NCBI RefSeq assembly: GCF_022170825.1
Contig: NZ_CP081878.1
Span: 584,001-648,000 of the forward strand
Source: Exiguobacterium acetylicum
GTDB taxonomy: Bacteria > Bacillota > Bacilli > Exiguobacteriales > Exiguobacteriaceae
Direction of reading: 5' to 3'
Length of the DNA: 64,000 nt
The stretch's first letter is position 1; each line of letters starts with the position of its first letter. Of this stretch, positions 33,690-42,465 are shown piece by piece. The translations under genes and the position numbers were made by a program. A model generated the notes under the pieces. That model made no database searches. It saw only the letters and a program-made list of their open reading frames with translations, and was not told where the DNA came from.

Positions 33690-34646
33690 TTAAGAAGAGT
33701 GGGAAGACGATCGTGCAGTTGCCGGATTGACTTGTTTATTCAACCAGCTCGCGATATCGGCAAAAACGCGGATTCGTTCAAACTCATGAAAGAGTTCGTG
33801 GCGTAACCCGCGGTAAATCGTCAGCTGTACAGCATCGACGCGGACACGATTATACATATCAAACAGGTGATGGATGCCTTTACCGTCGAACGCCACCGCA
33901 TCATCGCCACCCGCAAGCAATAAGAGTGGTAAGTGACGTGGATGCTGATAGATGGAGGCAAGTGCGTTGACAAGCTTCGTTGCATGCAAGAGTTCATGGA
34001 AGAACCCTAGTGTGACCGTTTGACCAGACAAAGGATCAGCATCGTAACGCATGACGGATTGCGGATCCGAAGACAACCAGGCATTTTTAGAAAGTGCCGG
34101 GAAGAAGCGCAGGTTATAGCGCCCGAAAACGAGTTTTCCAAACCGCTCCGCAGGATGTGTCGCTGATAGCTGATTGATTTGACGCTCGACGAGTTTTTCA
34201 CTGATATTACCGAGTAATCCAGTACTGGTCGGAGGACCACTCGCGATGACTCCGGCTACCGTATGACCGAGTGTTTGACCAATCCGGCGAGCGATCAACG
34301 AACCAAAACTATGACCGAAAATGAATACAGGTAATTCAGGGTAACGTTCTTTGATGTCATAAACGAGCTCTTCAGCGTCCTGCATCAATTGTTTAAAGCC
34401 TTGTTTCGGCTCAAGGTGTCCAAGTGTTCCGAGCTGTGCTGCTCGAGCGCCGAAGCAACGCAGATCTGCGATGATTGTGTGGTAATGATGAGCATAAAGG
34501 AATTCGGCGAATTCCTCATAGCGTGCCCCGTGTTCCATCATGCCATGAAAGACGATCACGACGCCTTTCGGTTCATGGGCTTCTAGACTATGCAATGTCG
34601 TAGTATAGCCGTCTGAAGCTATCCAATGTGAATGATCAATCGTCAT
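33690..34646 (-). CDS. Alpha/beta hydrolase, monoacylglycerol-lipase-like
   Basis: The ATG at 34646 gives 318 residues with GAGAGG 9 to 10 bases upstream; the ATG at 34655 is too close to it. Motifs are VVIVFHGMMEHGARY (oxyanion hole), the nucleophile elbow GHSFGS, ADPLSGQ and a catalytic Asp/His pair (AGGDDAV and GLRHELFHE). This is the lysophospholipase/monoglyceride lipase group. The gene begins 16 bases after fhs on the same strand. Confidence 0.88.
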   Translation of the reverse strand: MTIDHSHWIASDGYTTTLHSLEAHEPKGVVIVFHGMMEHGARYEEFAEFLYAHHYHTIIADLRCFGARAAQLGTLGHLEPKQGFKQLMQDAEELVYDIKERYPELPVFIFGHSFGSLIARRIGQTLGHTVAGVIASGPPTSTGLLGNISEKLVERQINQLSATHPAERFGKLVFGRYNLRFFPALSKNAWLSSDPQSVMRYDADPLSGQTVTLGFFHELLHATKLVNALASIYQHPRHLPLLLLAGGDDAVAFDGKGIHHLFDMYNRVRVDAVQLTIYRGLRHELFHEFERIRVFADIASWLNKQVNPATARSSSHSS

Positions 34647-34662
34647 GTAACTCATCCTCTCA

Positions 34663-36342
34663 TCAAGAAAGTCCGAATACCTGTCCGTCTTCTGAGACGC
34701 CCATGTGGAAGGCAGCAGGTACTGCAGGTAATCCGGGCATCGTTAATACATTCCCAGTCAGTGCAACGATGAATCCTGCACCAATCGATGGTCGAATTTC
34801 ACGAACCGTAATCGTAAAGTCTTCGACTCGACCGTACCGAGCAGGATCATCGGTTAACGAAAATGGCGTTTTTGCCATACAAATCGGTAAAGCATTCAAT
34901 CCCATCTCTGTACACCGTTCGAGTTCACGTAGCGCTTTAGCTTCAAAGTGAACATCGGCTGCTCCATAGACCCGTTTCGCAATCCGTTCAATTTTTTGAC
35001 GGAGTGGTAAAGCATCAGGATAGAGTGGTTGGAACTGGCTCGGTTCCTCAAGTGCTTGCATGACTTCGGTGACGAGCGCTTCACCACCCGCACCACCTTT
35101 ACTAAAGACTTCACTTTCTGCTACACGAATGTTGCGTTCCTGACACCATGTCAAGATCATGCTCCGTTCGGCTTCCGTATCGGTGAAGAAACGGTTCAAA
35201 GCAACGACGGCAGGGACGCCGAACAAGTTCATCGTCTCGACGTGTTTTTCAAGTAACGCAAGGCCATCCGTTAAGGCAGACAGATTTTCTTCACTGAGTT
35301 GCGTTTTGTCTACTCCACCATGCATTTTTAAAGCGCGAACCGTAGCGACGATCACAACGGCATCCGGGTGGAGACCACCGATCCGTGACTTGATATTGAA
35401 GAATTTTTCGGCGCCTAAATCAGCTCCGAATCCAGCTTCTGTGACGACGTAATCACTCAGTTTCAGCGCAGTTTGTGTTGCAATCAAAGAGTTACAACCA
35501 TGAGCGATATTTGCGAACGGACCACCATGAATGAGCGCTGGTGTTCCTTCGACGGTTTGGACGAGGTTTGGTCGAAACGCATCTTTTAGGAGTAATGTCG
35601 CAGCTCCTGCCGCCTGAATGTCTTTGACTGTTACCGGTTGTTGATCGTACGTATAGGCGACGACGATGCGGCTCAGCCGTTGTTCGAGATCCGTGATGGA
35701 GTCAGCAAGGCACAGGACGGCCATGATCTCAGAAGCGACCGTGATATCGAAGCCATCTTGACGCGGCACGCCATGCGCAGGACCGCCGAGACCAATCATG
35801 ACTTGGCGCAAAGCACGGTCGTTCAAATCAAGAACGCGTTTCCAGACGATACGGCGTGGATCAATACCAAGAATGTTCCCTTGATGCAGGTGATTATCGA
35901 GCAAGGCACTGATCGTATTATGAGCGGACGTGATCGCATGCATATCACCTGTGAAATGCAGATTGATCTCTTCCATCGGCAGAACTTGGCTATAGCCACC
36001 ACCACACGCGCCACCTTTTAAGCCCATCGTCGGACCGAGTGAGGGTTCGCGCAAACAGATCATCGTCTTATGTTTCGCCCGGTGTAACGCCTGCCCGAGT
36101 CCGACAGTTACGGTTGATTTCCCTTCACCGGCAGCCGTCGGATTGATGGCAGTGACAAGAATCAGTTTGCCATCCGATTTTGTTGCCAATCGGTTCAACA
36201 GACCGTCTGTCAACTTCGCTTTATATTTTCCATACGTATCAAAATCCTCTTCTTGCAAACCAATCCGGTCCGCAATTTCTCGAATCGGGCGTAAGACGGT
36301 TTGTTGTGCGATTTCTAAGTCCGAACGAATGGTCTTTTCCAT
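34663..36342 (-). CDS. fhs: Formate-tetrahydrofolate ligase
   Basis: Fhs makes 10-formyl-tetrahydrofolate from formate, THF and ATP. The ATG at 36342, after AAAGGGAGTC, gives 559 residues, the normal length; the frame continues to 36426 without support. Landmarks are ITAINPTAAGEGKSTVTVGL (ATP loop), REPSLGPTMGLKGGACGGGYSQ (written in part), and the C-terminal GAGFIVALTG. It can use formate released by pyruvate formate-lyase. Confidence 0.96.
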   Translation of the reverse strand: MEKTIRSDLEIAQQTVLRPIREIADRIGLQEEDFDTYGKYKAKLTDGLLNRLATKSDGKLILVTAINPTAAGEGKSTVTVGLGQALHRAKHKTMICLREPSLGPTMGLKGGACGGGYSQVLPMEEINLHFTGDMHAITSAHNTISALLDNHLHQGNILGIDPRRIVWKRVLDLNDRALRQVMIGLGGPAHGVPRQDGFDITVASEIMAVLCLADSITDLEQRLSRIVVAYTYDQQPVTVKDIQAAGAATLLLKDAFRPNLVQTVEGTPALIHGGPFANIAHGCNSLIATQTALKLSDYVVTEAGFGADLGAEKFFNIKSRIGGLHPDAVVIVATVRALKMHGGVDKTQLSEENLSALTDGLALLEKHVETMNLFGVPAVVALNRFFTDTEAERSMILTWCQERNIRVAESEVFSKGGAGGEALVTEVMQALEEPSQFQPLYPDALPLRQKIERIAKRVYGAADVHFEAKALRELERCTEMGLNALPICMAKTPFSLTDDPARYGRVEDFTITVREIRPSIGAGFIVALTGNVLTMPGLPAVPAAFHMGVSEDGQVFGLS

Positions 36343-36420
36343 GGTATCGACTCCCTTTTTGATTGGATCTCTCTTTTTTCTAATAGTAGCGTATCTAGTG
36401 CGAACGCGCCAAAGGAAAAC

Positions 36421-36486
36421 GTTCAATATTTTCCACCCAATGGGTCAAATGGTGACGTGTTCAAGTGTGTGAGAAAGACGTACTGT
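36421..36486 (+). promoter_or_regulatory. Activator box and promoter of the sugar permease genes
   Basis: GTTCAATATTTTCCACC (36421-36437) is followed at +22 by GGTCAA (36443-36448), then a weak -35 TGTTCA (36458-36463), 17 bases and TACTGT (36481-36486). The same box and spacing occur before the binding-protein gene at 42355-42420, which marks this as a shared, probably activator-dependent promoter. Confidence 0.65.
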
Positions 36487-36508
36487 AGAGTGGAGGAGGG
36501 ATGAAACA

Positions 36509-37396
36509 ATGACATCTGGACAAAAGAAGTGGAAACGCGGTCTTGATTTTTGGCTCTTCGTCGGACCGGTCTTTCTTGTATTCGCAGTGATCGTGCTTGT
36601 ACCGTTTTTCAATGGCGTCATGTATTCGTTCACGGACTGGAACGGTGTTACCGGAGAATTAAATTGGATCGGCTTTGATAACTATGTCCGTCTCTTTACG
36701 AGTGACGAGCAGTTCCAGCAGTCATTTTGGCTGACGACGAAATATACGGTCGTTGCCGTCATCTTAACGAATGTCGTCGGTTTCATCTTGGCATTCTTAT
36801 TAACACAAAATATTCGCACACGTAATTTCTTACGAACGATTTTCTTTATGCCAAACTTAATCGGTGGGTTGATTCTCGGATTCGTTTGGCAGTTCATCTA
36901 CGTTAAAGGATTCGCATCGATTGGTGAATTGACAGGGTGGAGTATATTTGAACTTCCATGGTTAGGAGATGCACGGACCGGATTCTGGGGGATCGTCATC
37001 GTTTCGATTTGGCAAGGTGGCGGTTACATTATGGTCATCTACATCGCGGCTCTACAAAATGTTCCGCAAGAGCTGATTGAAGCAGCAAAAATCGACGGTG
37101 CAAATCGTCTGTCGACGTTACGAAACATTACGTTGCCGTTGATCATGCCGTCGGTCACGATCTGTTTGTTCTTGACGATTTCATGGTCCTTCAAGTTATT
37201 CGATACGAACTTATCCCTAACGAATGGCGGACCATTCAAATCGACCGAGATGCTTGCCCTAAATATTTACAAAGAATCGTTTACGAACAATAATCTCGGA
37301 CTCGGATCAGCGAAAGCAATCATCTTCTTCGTCGTTGTAGCGGCGATTACAGTCACTCAAGTCTATCTGACGAAAAAACGGGAGGTGGAAGCATGA
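36509..37396 (+). CDS. Carbohydrate ABC transporter permease, MalF-like
   Basis: The 295-residue inner-membrane subunit has six hydrophobic helices and the EAA loop EAAKIDGANRLSTLRNITLPLI that docks with the ATPase. The first helix (residues 12-32) follows a short basic start. Subfamily features match CUT1 permeases for oligosaccharides. GGAGGAGGG precedes the ATG. The next permease overlaps by four bases. No ATPase gene is nearby, so a shared MsmX-type ATPase is likely. Confidence 0.93.
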   Translation: MTSGQKKWKRGLDFWLFVGPVFLVFAVIVLVPFFNGVMYSFTDWNGVTGELNWIGFDNYVRLFTSDEQFQQSFWLTTKYTVVAVILTNVVGFILAFLLTQNIRTRNFLRTIFFMPNLIGGLILGFVWQFIYVKGFASIGELTGWSIFELPWLGDARTGFWGIVIVSIWQGGGYIMVIYIAALQNVPQELIEAAKIDGANRLSTLRNITLPLIMPSVTICLFLTISWSFKLFDTNLSLTNGGPFKSTEMLALNIYKESFTNNNLGLGSAKAIIFFVVVAAITVTQVYLTKKREVEA

Positions 37397-38280
37397 GTAC
37401 GGCACAACCGTTACCCACTCCGCAAGAGGAGAAACCGAAGCGCTCTAAAAAGACGAGAGGTCGTTATTCTCTCCGTCTGGGGACAGTCGAACTGGCGGCC
37501 TTACTGATGGGTCTTCTGTATATGATTCCGTTTTATTACGTCGTCTCGAATTCATTTAAGACGCAGGGCGATATTTTTACGAACACAACGGGTCTACCGA
37601 AAGAATGGATGACGTCCAACTATTCAGAAGCATGGGAAGCCATGAACTTCGGAAAAGTTTTCTTAAACTCAGTCATCATTACAGTCGGCGCTAACGCGGT
37701 CATCATCATCTTTTGTTCGATGGCAGCCTGGAAACTCGTCCGGACGAAAACACGCTTGTCGACGATCATCTTCTTCTTATTCGTTGCGGCGATGATTATT
37801 CCATTCCAATCAATCATGATTCCCTTATCGAAACTGTCTGGTGATCTCGGATTGCAGAACAGTTATTGGGGATTGATTCTGATGTATCTTGGTTTTGGGT
37901 CTGGATTATCGATTTTCTTATACCATGGATTCATGAAGTCGATTCCTGAAGAAATTGAGGAAGCGGCCATCATTGACGGTTGTTCGCAATGGGGTGTGTT
38001 CTGGCGCATCGTTTTCCCACTACTCAAGCCCATTACGGTGACGATTATCATCTTGAACACGCTTTGGATTTGGAACGATTTCCTATTACCATCGCTCATG
38101 TTACGAGACGTCGATTTACGGACGATTCCACTCGCGACGTTCTATTTCTTTGGTCAGTATACGAAGCAGTGGGACTTAGCACTTGCCGGACTCGTACTTG
38201 GGATCATTCCGTTATTGTTGTTCTTCTTTGCCCTGCAAAAACAGATTATTCAAGGAATTACGAGTGGATCAATCAAATAA
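37393..38280 (+). CDS. Carbohydrate ABC transporter permease, MalG-like
   Basis: The 295-residue partner permease has six helices after a basic N-terminus, and the EAA loop EEAAIIDGCSQWGVFWRIVFPL (in part) near residues 195-215. The ATG at 37393 overlaps the preceding stop and follows GGGAGGTGG. With the MalF-like subunit it forms the channel of a CUT1 importer; its binding protein is encoded 4.2 kb downstream. A terminator follows. Confidence 0.93.
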   Translation: MSTAQPLPTPQEEKPKRSKKTRGRYSLRLGTVELAALLMGLLYMIPFYYVVSNSFKTQGDIFTNTTGLPKEWMTSNYSEAWEAMNFGKVFLNSVIITVGANAVIIIFCSMAAWKLVRTKTRLSTIIFFLFVAAMIIPFQSIMIPLSKLSGDLGLQNSYWGLILMYLGFGSGLSIFLYHGFMKSIPEEIEEAAIIDGCSQWGVFWRIVFPLLKPITVTIIILNTLWIWNDFLLPSLMLRDVDLRTIPLATFYFFGQYTKQWDLALAGLVLGIIPLLLFFFALQKQIIQGITSGSIK

Positions 38281-38291
38281 TTTTTGTAAGC

Positions 38292-38320
38292 GCGTTCTCG
38301 CTTCTGCGAGAACGCTTTTT
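38292..38320 (+). terminator. Intrinsic terminator of the permease operon
   Basis: GCGTTCTCGC and GCGAGAACGC pair perfectly around a TTCT loop, followed by TTTTT. Confidence 0.88.
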
Positions 38321-38427
38321 CATGTTTTACACGTCAGATTAATCTGACAACTTTTATTTTTTTTGAAAAAAAGTCTTTTCAAATGCTTGCGACCTGTTGT
38401 ACGATGTTCTCAATTCAATTGTAACAA

Positions 38428-38697
38428 CGACGTTGAAGGGAAGAGTAACACCTTGTACGACCGTATAGCGAGCTGGGGATGGTGAGAGCCCAGTCGGAAG
38501 CAAGATGCGAAGAACCTCCCGGAGTCGCTACCCGAACCCGAATGTCAGTAGGCGTAGCCGGAGTTGCCTGTCCGTTATCATATGGCCGAAGATGAAGTGA
38601 TTCGTCTTTTGAGTGAGCAACATCGTTGCTAACATGGGTGGTACCGCGGAACCGAGTCTTTCGTCCCATATTCTTGGGAAAGAAGGGCTCTTTTTTA
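38428..38697 (+). promoter_or_regulatory. T-box leader of asnA, specifier AAC (Asn)
   Basis: The leader has the stem I start GACGTTGAAGGGAAGAGTA, the apical GGTGAGAGCC, and the specifier region GCGAAGAACCTCCCGGAG, which aligns with the canonical GTGAAT-NNN-ATCCTGGAG and places AAC at 38513-38515. The T-box TGGGTGGTACCGCGG at 38635-38649 and a terminator (about 38653-38697) ending in TTTTTT complete it. Uncharged tRNA-Asn should allow read-through into asnA. Confidence 0.92.
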
Positions 38698-38737
38698 TGG
38701 CTTCTTTTTCAAAACACAATTGAGGAGGAACACCACC

Positions 38738-39712
38738 ATGACAACACTCGTATCGATGAAACACACACAGGAAGCAATCACACTCGTAAAGAAACGCTTT
38801 GAGGAACGCTTTTCGACAACACTCGGATTGACACGTGTCGAAGCACCATTGTTCGTAGAAAGCACACTCGGTGTCAACGATCATCTCAACGGCGTAGAGC
38901 GCATCATTCGTTTTGATGCATTAGATCACACAGCAGACCTTGAAATCGTTCAATCTCTTGCGAAGTGGAAGCGTCAAGCGCTTCATACGTACGGATTTGA
39001 AGCAGGAGAAGGGTTATACACGTTGATGCATGCAATTCGTCGTGATGAAATGCTCGATGCGACACATTCTATCCATGTCGATCAGTGGGACTGGGAACGG
39101 ATCATTACGAAAGAACAACGGACGAGTGCTTATCTACAAGAAACAGTACAAGCAATCTATGCAACGATTCGCCAAGTCGAACAAGAAGTGGAAGCAGAGT
39201 ACGGCATTTCAGCCATCTTACCGGAAACGATTCATTTCATGACGACGCAAGAACTTGAAGATGCGTATCCGACACTCTCGACAAAAGAACGTGAAACAGA
39301 AGTCACGAAGATGTACGGTGCTGTTTTCTTGATGCAGATCGGTGGCGCACTGGCTTCAGGTGAGAAGCATGACGGTCGAGCGGCTGACTACGATGACTGG
39401 ACACTCAACGGTGACATTTTAGTACACCACCCAGAAATCGGAGCATTCGAGTTATCTTCAATGGGAATCCGAGTTGACCGTGAAGCACTATTAAAACAGA
39501 CGTCAATCGCTCAAGAAGAGGATAAATTGGCGTTCCCGTTCCATCAAGGTGTGCTCGAAGAGCGTCTCCCGTTAACGATGGGTGGAGGGATCGGTCAATC
39601 CCGTATGGCGATGTTCTTATTGAAGAAGCGTCATATCGGTGAAGTTCAAGCTTCTGTCTGGTCGGAAGAGACACGTAAAAGTCTTCAAGCGGAAGGCATT
39701 CACTTGCTCTGA
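38738..39712 (+). CDS. asnA: Aspartate-ammonia ligase (ammonia-dependent asparagine synthetase)
   Basis: AsnA amidates aspartate with ammonia and ATP. The ATG at 38738 lies 8 bases after GAGGAGG, giving 324 residues; an upstream ATG at 38720 precedes the ribosome site. The class II synthetase-like fold shows TRVEAPLFV, GVNDHLNGVERI, LHTYGFEAGEGLYTLMHAIR, HSIHVDQWDWE and the C-terminal MGGGIGQSRM motif. Control by a tRNA-Asn T-box fits its product. Confidence 0.96.
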   Translation: MTTLVSMKHTQEAITLVKKRFEERFSTTLGLTRVEAPLFVESTLGVNDHLNGVERIIRFDALDHTADLEIVQSLAKWKRQALHTYGFEAGEGLYTLMHAIRRDEMLDATHSIHVDQWDWERIITKEQRTSAYLQETVQAIYATIRQVEQEVEAEYGISAILPETIHFMTTQELEDAYPTLSTKERETEVTKMYGAVFLMQIGGALASGEKHDGRAADYDDWTLNGDILVHHPEIGAFELSSMGIRVDREALLKQTSIAQEEDKLAFPFHQGVLEERLPLTMGGGIGQSRMAMFLLKKRHIGEVQASVWSEETRKSLQAEGIHLL

Positions 39713-39761
39713 CATATATATAGTAAGAAAGCGTCAAAGGAATGACGTTTTGATGTAACGA

Positions 39762-39797
39762 AGAGCACATTTCCATTCGGAAGTGTGCTCTTTTTTT
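39762..39797 (+). terminator. Intrinsic terminator of asnA
   Basis: AGAGCACATTT pairs with AAGTGTGCTCT (one G-U), then a T tract. Confidence 0.82.
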
Positions 39798-39882
39798 AAA
39801 GTTCATAAGACCTTAGGCGGAGGAAAGACGTGTCGATTCCTGATAGAATGGGGATAACAATAAATAAGAAAGAGGTGAAAGC

Positions 39883-40104
39883 ATGTCTTCTCTATTGATT
39901 GTTGGGATACTCATCCCTATTTTGTTTCTTGTGTTTTTATGGTTCAACATTAAAGGATTACGGACCATGTGGCGGGATTATAAACGGACAGGCTCAATCG
40001 TTGCACTTGGCTTTTTCATTGTCGGGATCATCGGAATTTTCACAGGTGTCTGGACGACACTAGTCGTCATCATCTATTATCTCCTCCGTCCTGCGAGAGG
40101 ATGA
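39883..40104 (+). CDS. Small two-span membrane protein
   Basis: The 73-residue product has two hydrophobic helices (residues 3-22 and about 40-66) separated by a basic loop (KGLRTMWRDYKRTG), ending RPARG. AAGAGGTGAAAGC precedes the ATG. It is 16 bases upstream of the DedA gene and likely co-transcribed, which hints at a membrane-related role, but no family is recognised. Confidence 0.65.
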   Translation: MSSLLIVGILIPILFLVFLWFNIKGLRTMWRDYKRTGSIVALGFFIVGIIGIFTGVWTTLVVIIYYLLRPARG

Positions 40105-40120
40105 ACGGAGGGTTACTTGT

Positions 40121-40753
40121 ATGTTGGAGTGGTTGTTCTCAGCCGGAGAATCCAATCTCTGGCTGTTTTTAGGAATTATGATCATTGGTCTGGGAACGGA
40201 ATTGATTCCAGCAGAAGTCGGATTACCGCTACTCGGTCTATATGTGTCGAACGGAACGGTCAGTTGGACAGCTGCTGTTCTGGTCGGTTTTTTAGGAAGT
40301 CTGATGGGGGCGACGGTCTTTTATCTGCTTGGTCGGTATGCAGGTCGTCCGATACTTATCCGGTACGGCAAATGGTTACTGATTAAAGAAAAAGAAATTG
40401 AGCAAGGGGAGCGCATCGTTGCGAAATACGGAACATGGTCTGCATTATTTGGACGCTTCTTTCCCGTCGTGCGCTCGGTCGTCTCGATCCCTTGTGGTTT
40501 GTTCGGCTTATCGTTCAAGCGTTATCTACTTGCTTCAAGTATTGGACTTTTTCCGGTTTCCTTCTTTTACATCTGGGTCGGTGAACGATTCGGAGTAGAA
40601 CGTGCTGAATCGATGCTAAAAGGATTAGAACAGGAGTTATGGTGGATTTTAGGTGGAATCGTCGTGATTCTTGGTGGATACGTTCTCTACCGTCGTGCCA
40701 AAGCGAAGCGTAAAGAACAGAAGCAAGACGCACAAACGAAACAACAAGATTGA
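40121..40753 (+). CDS. DedA-family membrane protein
   Basis: The 210-residue protein carries the DedA (SNARE-associated) domain: five helices with the PAEVGLPLLG segment, GSLMGATVFYLLGRYAG, and the FGRFFPVVRSVVSIPCGLFGLSFKRY signature (in part) with conserved Arg residues. DedA proteins are undecaprenyl-phosphate or other lipid-carrier flippases, or affect envelope homeostasis. The C-terminus is charged and Gln/Lys-rich. GGAGG precedes the ATG. Confidence 0.9.
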   Translation: MLEWLFSAGESNLWLFLGIMIIGLGTELIPAEVGLPLLGLYVSNGTVSWTAAVLVGFLGSLMGATVFYLLGRYAGRPILIRYGKWLLIKEKEIEQGERIVAKYGTWSALFGRFFPVVRSVVSIPCGLFGLSFKRYLLASSIGLFPVSFFYIWVGERFGVERAESMLKGLEQELWWILGGIVVILGGYVLYRRAKAKRKEQKQDAQTKQQD

Positions 40754-40766
40754 TGAATATGTAAAA

Positions 40767-40805
40767 AAACAACGCAGTGGATCTTCAGGATCCACTGCGT
40801 TGTTT
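40767..40805. terminator. Bidirectional intrinsic terminator
   Basis: AAACAACGCAGTGGATC (40767-40783) pairs exactly with 40789-40805, between the convergent DedA and antiporter genes. Confidence 0.87.
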
Positions 40806-40815
40806 CATGAACAGA

Positions 40816-42276
40816 TCAAGCGGGAGGAAACAAGAATCGCTTTAATGTCTTGATCCGATGTTTTGGGGTAAGCAATAGTAACTGATCATTGCCTTCTAGG
40901 GCAGTGTCGCCACGTGGTGTAATGATTTGATCATCACGAATGATGGCTGTGATTAAAAATTCCTGAGGCAAATCAATCTCTGAGATCGTCGTTCCAATGA
41001 ATGGGTGGGACATTGGCAACGTCAATTCGATGATTTCTGCATTTGGTTTACCAATCGACATGAACTCGATGACGGTATGGATGGCAGAAGTCTGTGTTTC
41101 GTTCAGTCGTAATCGCTCAGCAAGGAACGTCAACATACTCCCTTGAATTAGTGTTGATAATAAGACTGTGAAAAACACGATATTGAAGATCATCGATGCA
41201 TTCTCAATATCCGCAACAAGTGGATATGTCGCGAGAATGATCGGTACGGCTCCTTTTAGACCAGCAAAGGAAATAAAGACCTTCTCTTGCCACGAATAAC
41301 GAAACGGAAGGAGACTCACCCAGACTGACAAAGGACGAGCGATGAAAATTAGGATCAGCGCCAGCGCAATAGAAGACAGGATGACCTGGACATCGAGCAA
41401 TTGTTTCGGAAAGACGAGCAGACCGAGCACGATGAACATCCCGATTTGGGCAAGGTGAGCCATACTCATCGTAAAGCGGACAAGCGTCTGGCGGTAGACG
41501 AGTTCGTGATTGCTAATATAGATTGCCGTGACATAAACAGCTAAAAATCCGCTGGCATGGAACGTATCGGCTAATCCGAAAGACAAGAAAGCAAACGACA
41601 TGAGCAGAATCGGGTAAAAACTCGACGAGGACAAATCGATGCGATTAATCAATGTCGAGGCTGCCCAGCCGATGAATAAACCAATCAGAAGTCCCATCGT
41701 CATTTCCCACACGAGTGAACCAAGTCCTGATAAGAGCGATGCTTCTTCAGGGTTTGTCACAAACTCAAGGAATAAGACGGTCAAAAAGACGGCCATCGGG
41801 TCGTTCGTTCCAGATTCGACCTCGAGTGTTGATCCGACTTTGCGTCGAATCGGCTGACCGCTTAGGACAGAAAAAATGGCAGCGGCATCGGTCGAACCAA
41901 CGATTGCTCCAAGTAAGAAAGCATTTGCCCAACTGAAGCCAAGAATATAATGGGAAGCGACGGCAACGATGGATGTAGCAATAAAGACCCCGAATGTCGC
42001 AAGCGAGAGGGAGGGCGCTAATTCATGACGTACTTCCTTCCAGGCAGTTTGCAGTCCACCTTCAAATAAAATGATGATCAGAGCGACTGTTCCGAGAAGT
42101 TGCGCCAGTTCAGCGTCGTCAAAACGAATAAAGCCTGTAATGTCGCTTCCGGCAATCATTCCAAGGGCGATAAAAATCAATAGTGCCGGAATATTAAGAC
42201 GACTCGATAACTTCGTCGTCCAGACGGCAGCAAACAGCAATATACCAATCAATAAAATCGTTAGTTGCAAGGGCAT
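40816..42276 (-). CDS. CPA1-type K+(Na+)/H+ antiporter with RCK C domain, NhaP2/CvrA-like
   Basis: The 486-residue protein has about twelve membrane helices with FEGGLQTAWKEV, GAIVGSTDAAAIFSVL (the acidic pair of CPA antiporters), LEVESGTNDPMAVFLT and FAGLKGAVPIILATYPL, followed by a C-terminal TrkA_C/RCK_C domain (about 405-480). That combination is typical of NhaP2-type potassium/proton antiporters. AGGAG precedes the start. Monocistronic. Confidence 0.92.
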   Translation of the reverse strand: MPLQLTILLIGILLFAAVWTTKLSSRLNIPALLIFIALGMIAGSDITGFIRFDDAELAQLLGTVALIIILFEGGLQTAWKEVRHELAPSLSLATFGVFIATSIVAVASHYILGFSWANAFLLGAIVGSTDAAAIFSVLSGQPIRRKVGSTLEVESGTNDPMAVFLTVLFLEFVTNPEEASLLSGLGSLVWEMTMGLLIGLFIGWAASTLINRIDLSSSSFYPILLMSFAFLSFGLADTFHASGFLAVYVTAIYISNHELVYRQTLVRFTMSMAHLAQIGMFIVLGLLVFPKQLLDVQVILSSIALALILIFIARPLSVWVSLLPFRYSWQEKVFISFAGLKGAVPIILATYPLVADIENASMIFNIVFFTVLLSTLIQGSMLTFLAERLRLNETQTSAIHTVIEFMSIGKPNAEIIELTLPMSHPFIGTTISEIDLPQEFLITAIIRDDQIITPRGDTALEGNDQLLLLTPKHRIKTLKRFLFPPA

Positions 42277-42354
42277 GGCATCAAACTCCTATTCATGAAA
42301 GAATCTCTATTTTCATGATACAACAATTCCGATGAAAAGACTCGGATAATGATT

Positions 42355-42420
42355 GTTCAATATTTTCCACCACACCGGACAACTTTCTCTCTCTTCATTG
42401 CAAGCGTTTTCATTTATTGT
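42355..42420 (+). promoter_or_regulatory. Activator box, promoter and cre site of the sugar-binding protein gene
   Basis: GTTCAATATTTTCCACC (42355-42371), GGACAA at +22 (42377), -35 TCTTCA (42392-42397) and -10 TATTGT (42415-42420) repeat the register seen at 36421-36486. Within the spacer, TGCAAGCGTTTTCA (42399-42412) matches the CcpA cre consensus TGNAANCGNWNNCA fully, so glucose repression by CcpA is expected on top of activation. Confidence 0.72.
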
Positions 42421-42465
42421 GAAGATGTAGCACGAATATGAAACGAAATCAGGGAGGGAATCCGA

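Noticed and set aside
36343-36426. 28-residue N-terminal extension of Fhs
   Set aside because: The 559-residue form from 36342 has the right length and an AAAGGGAG site; the extra basic residues are not family-like.
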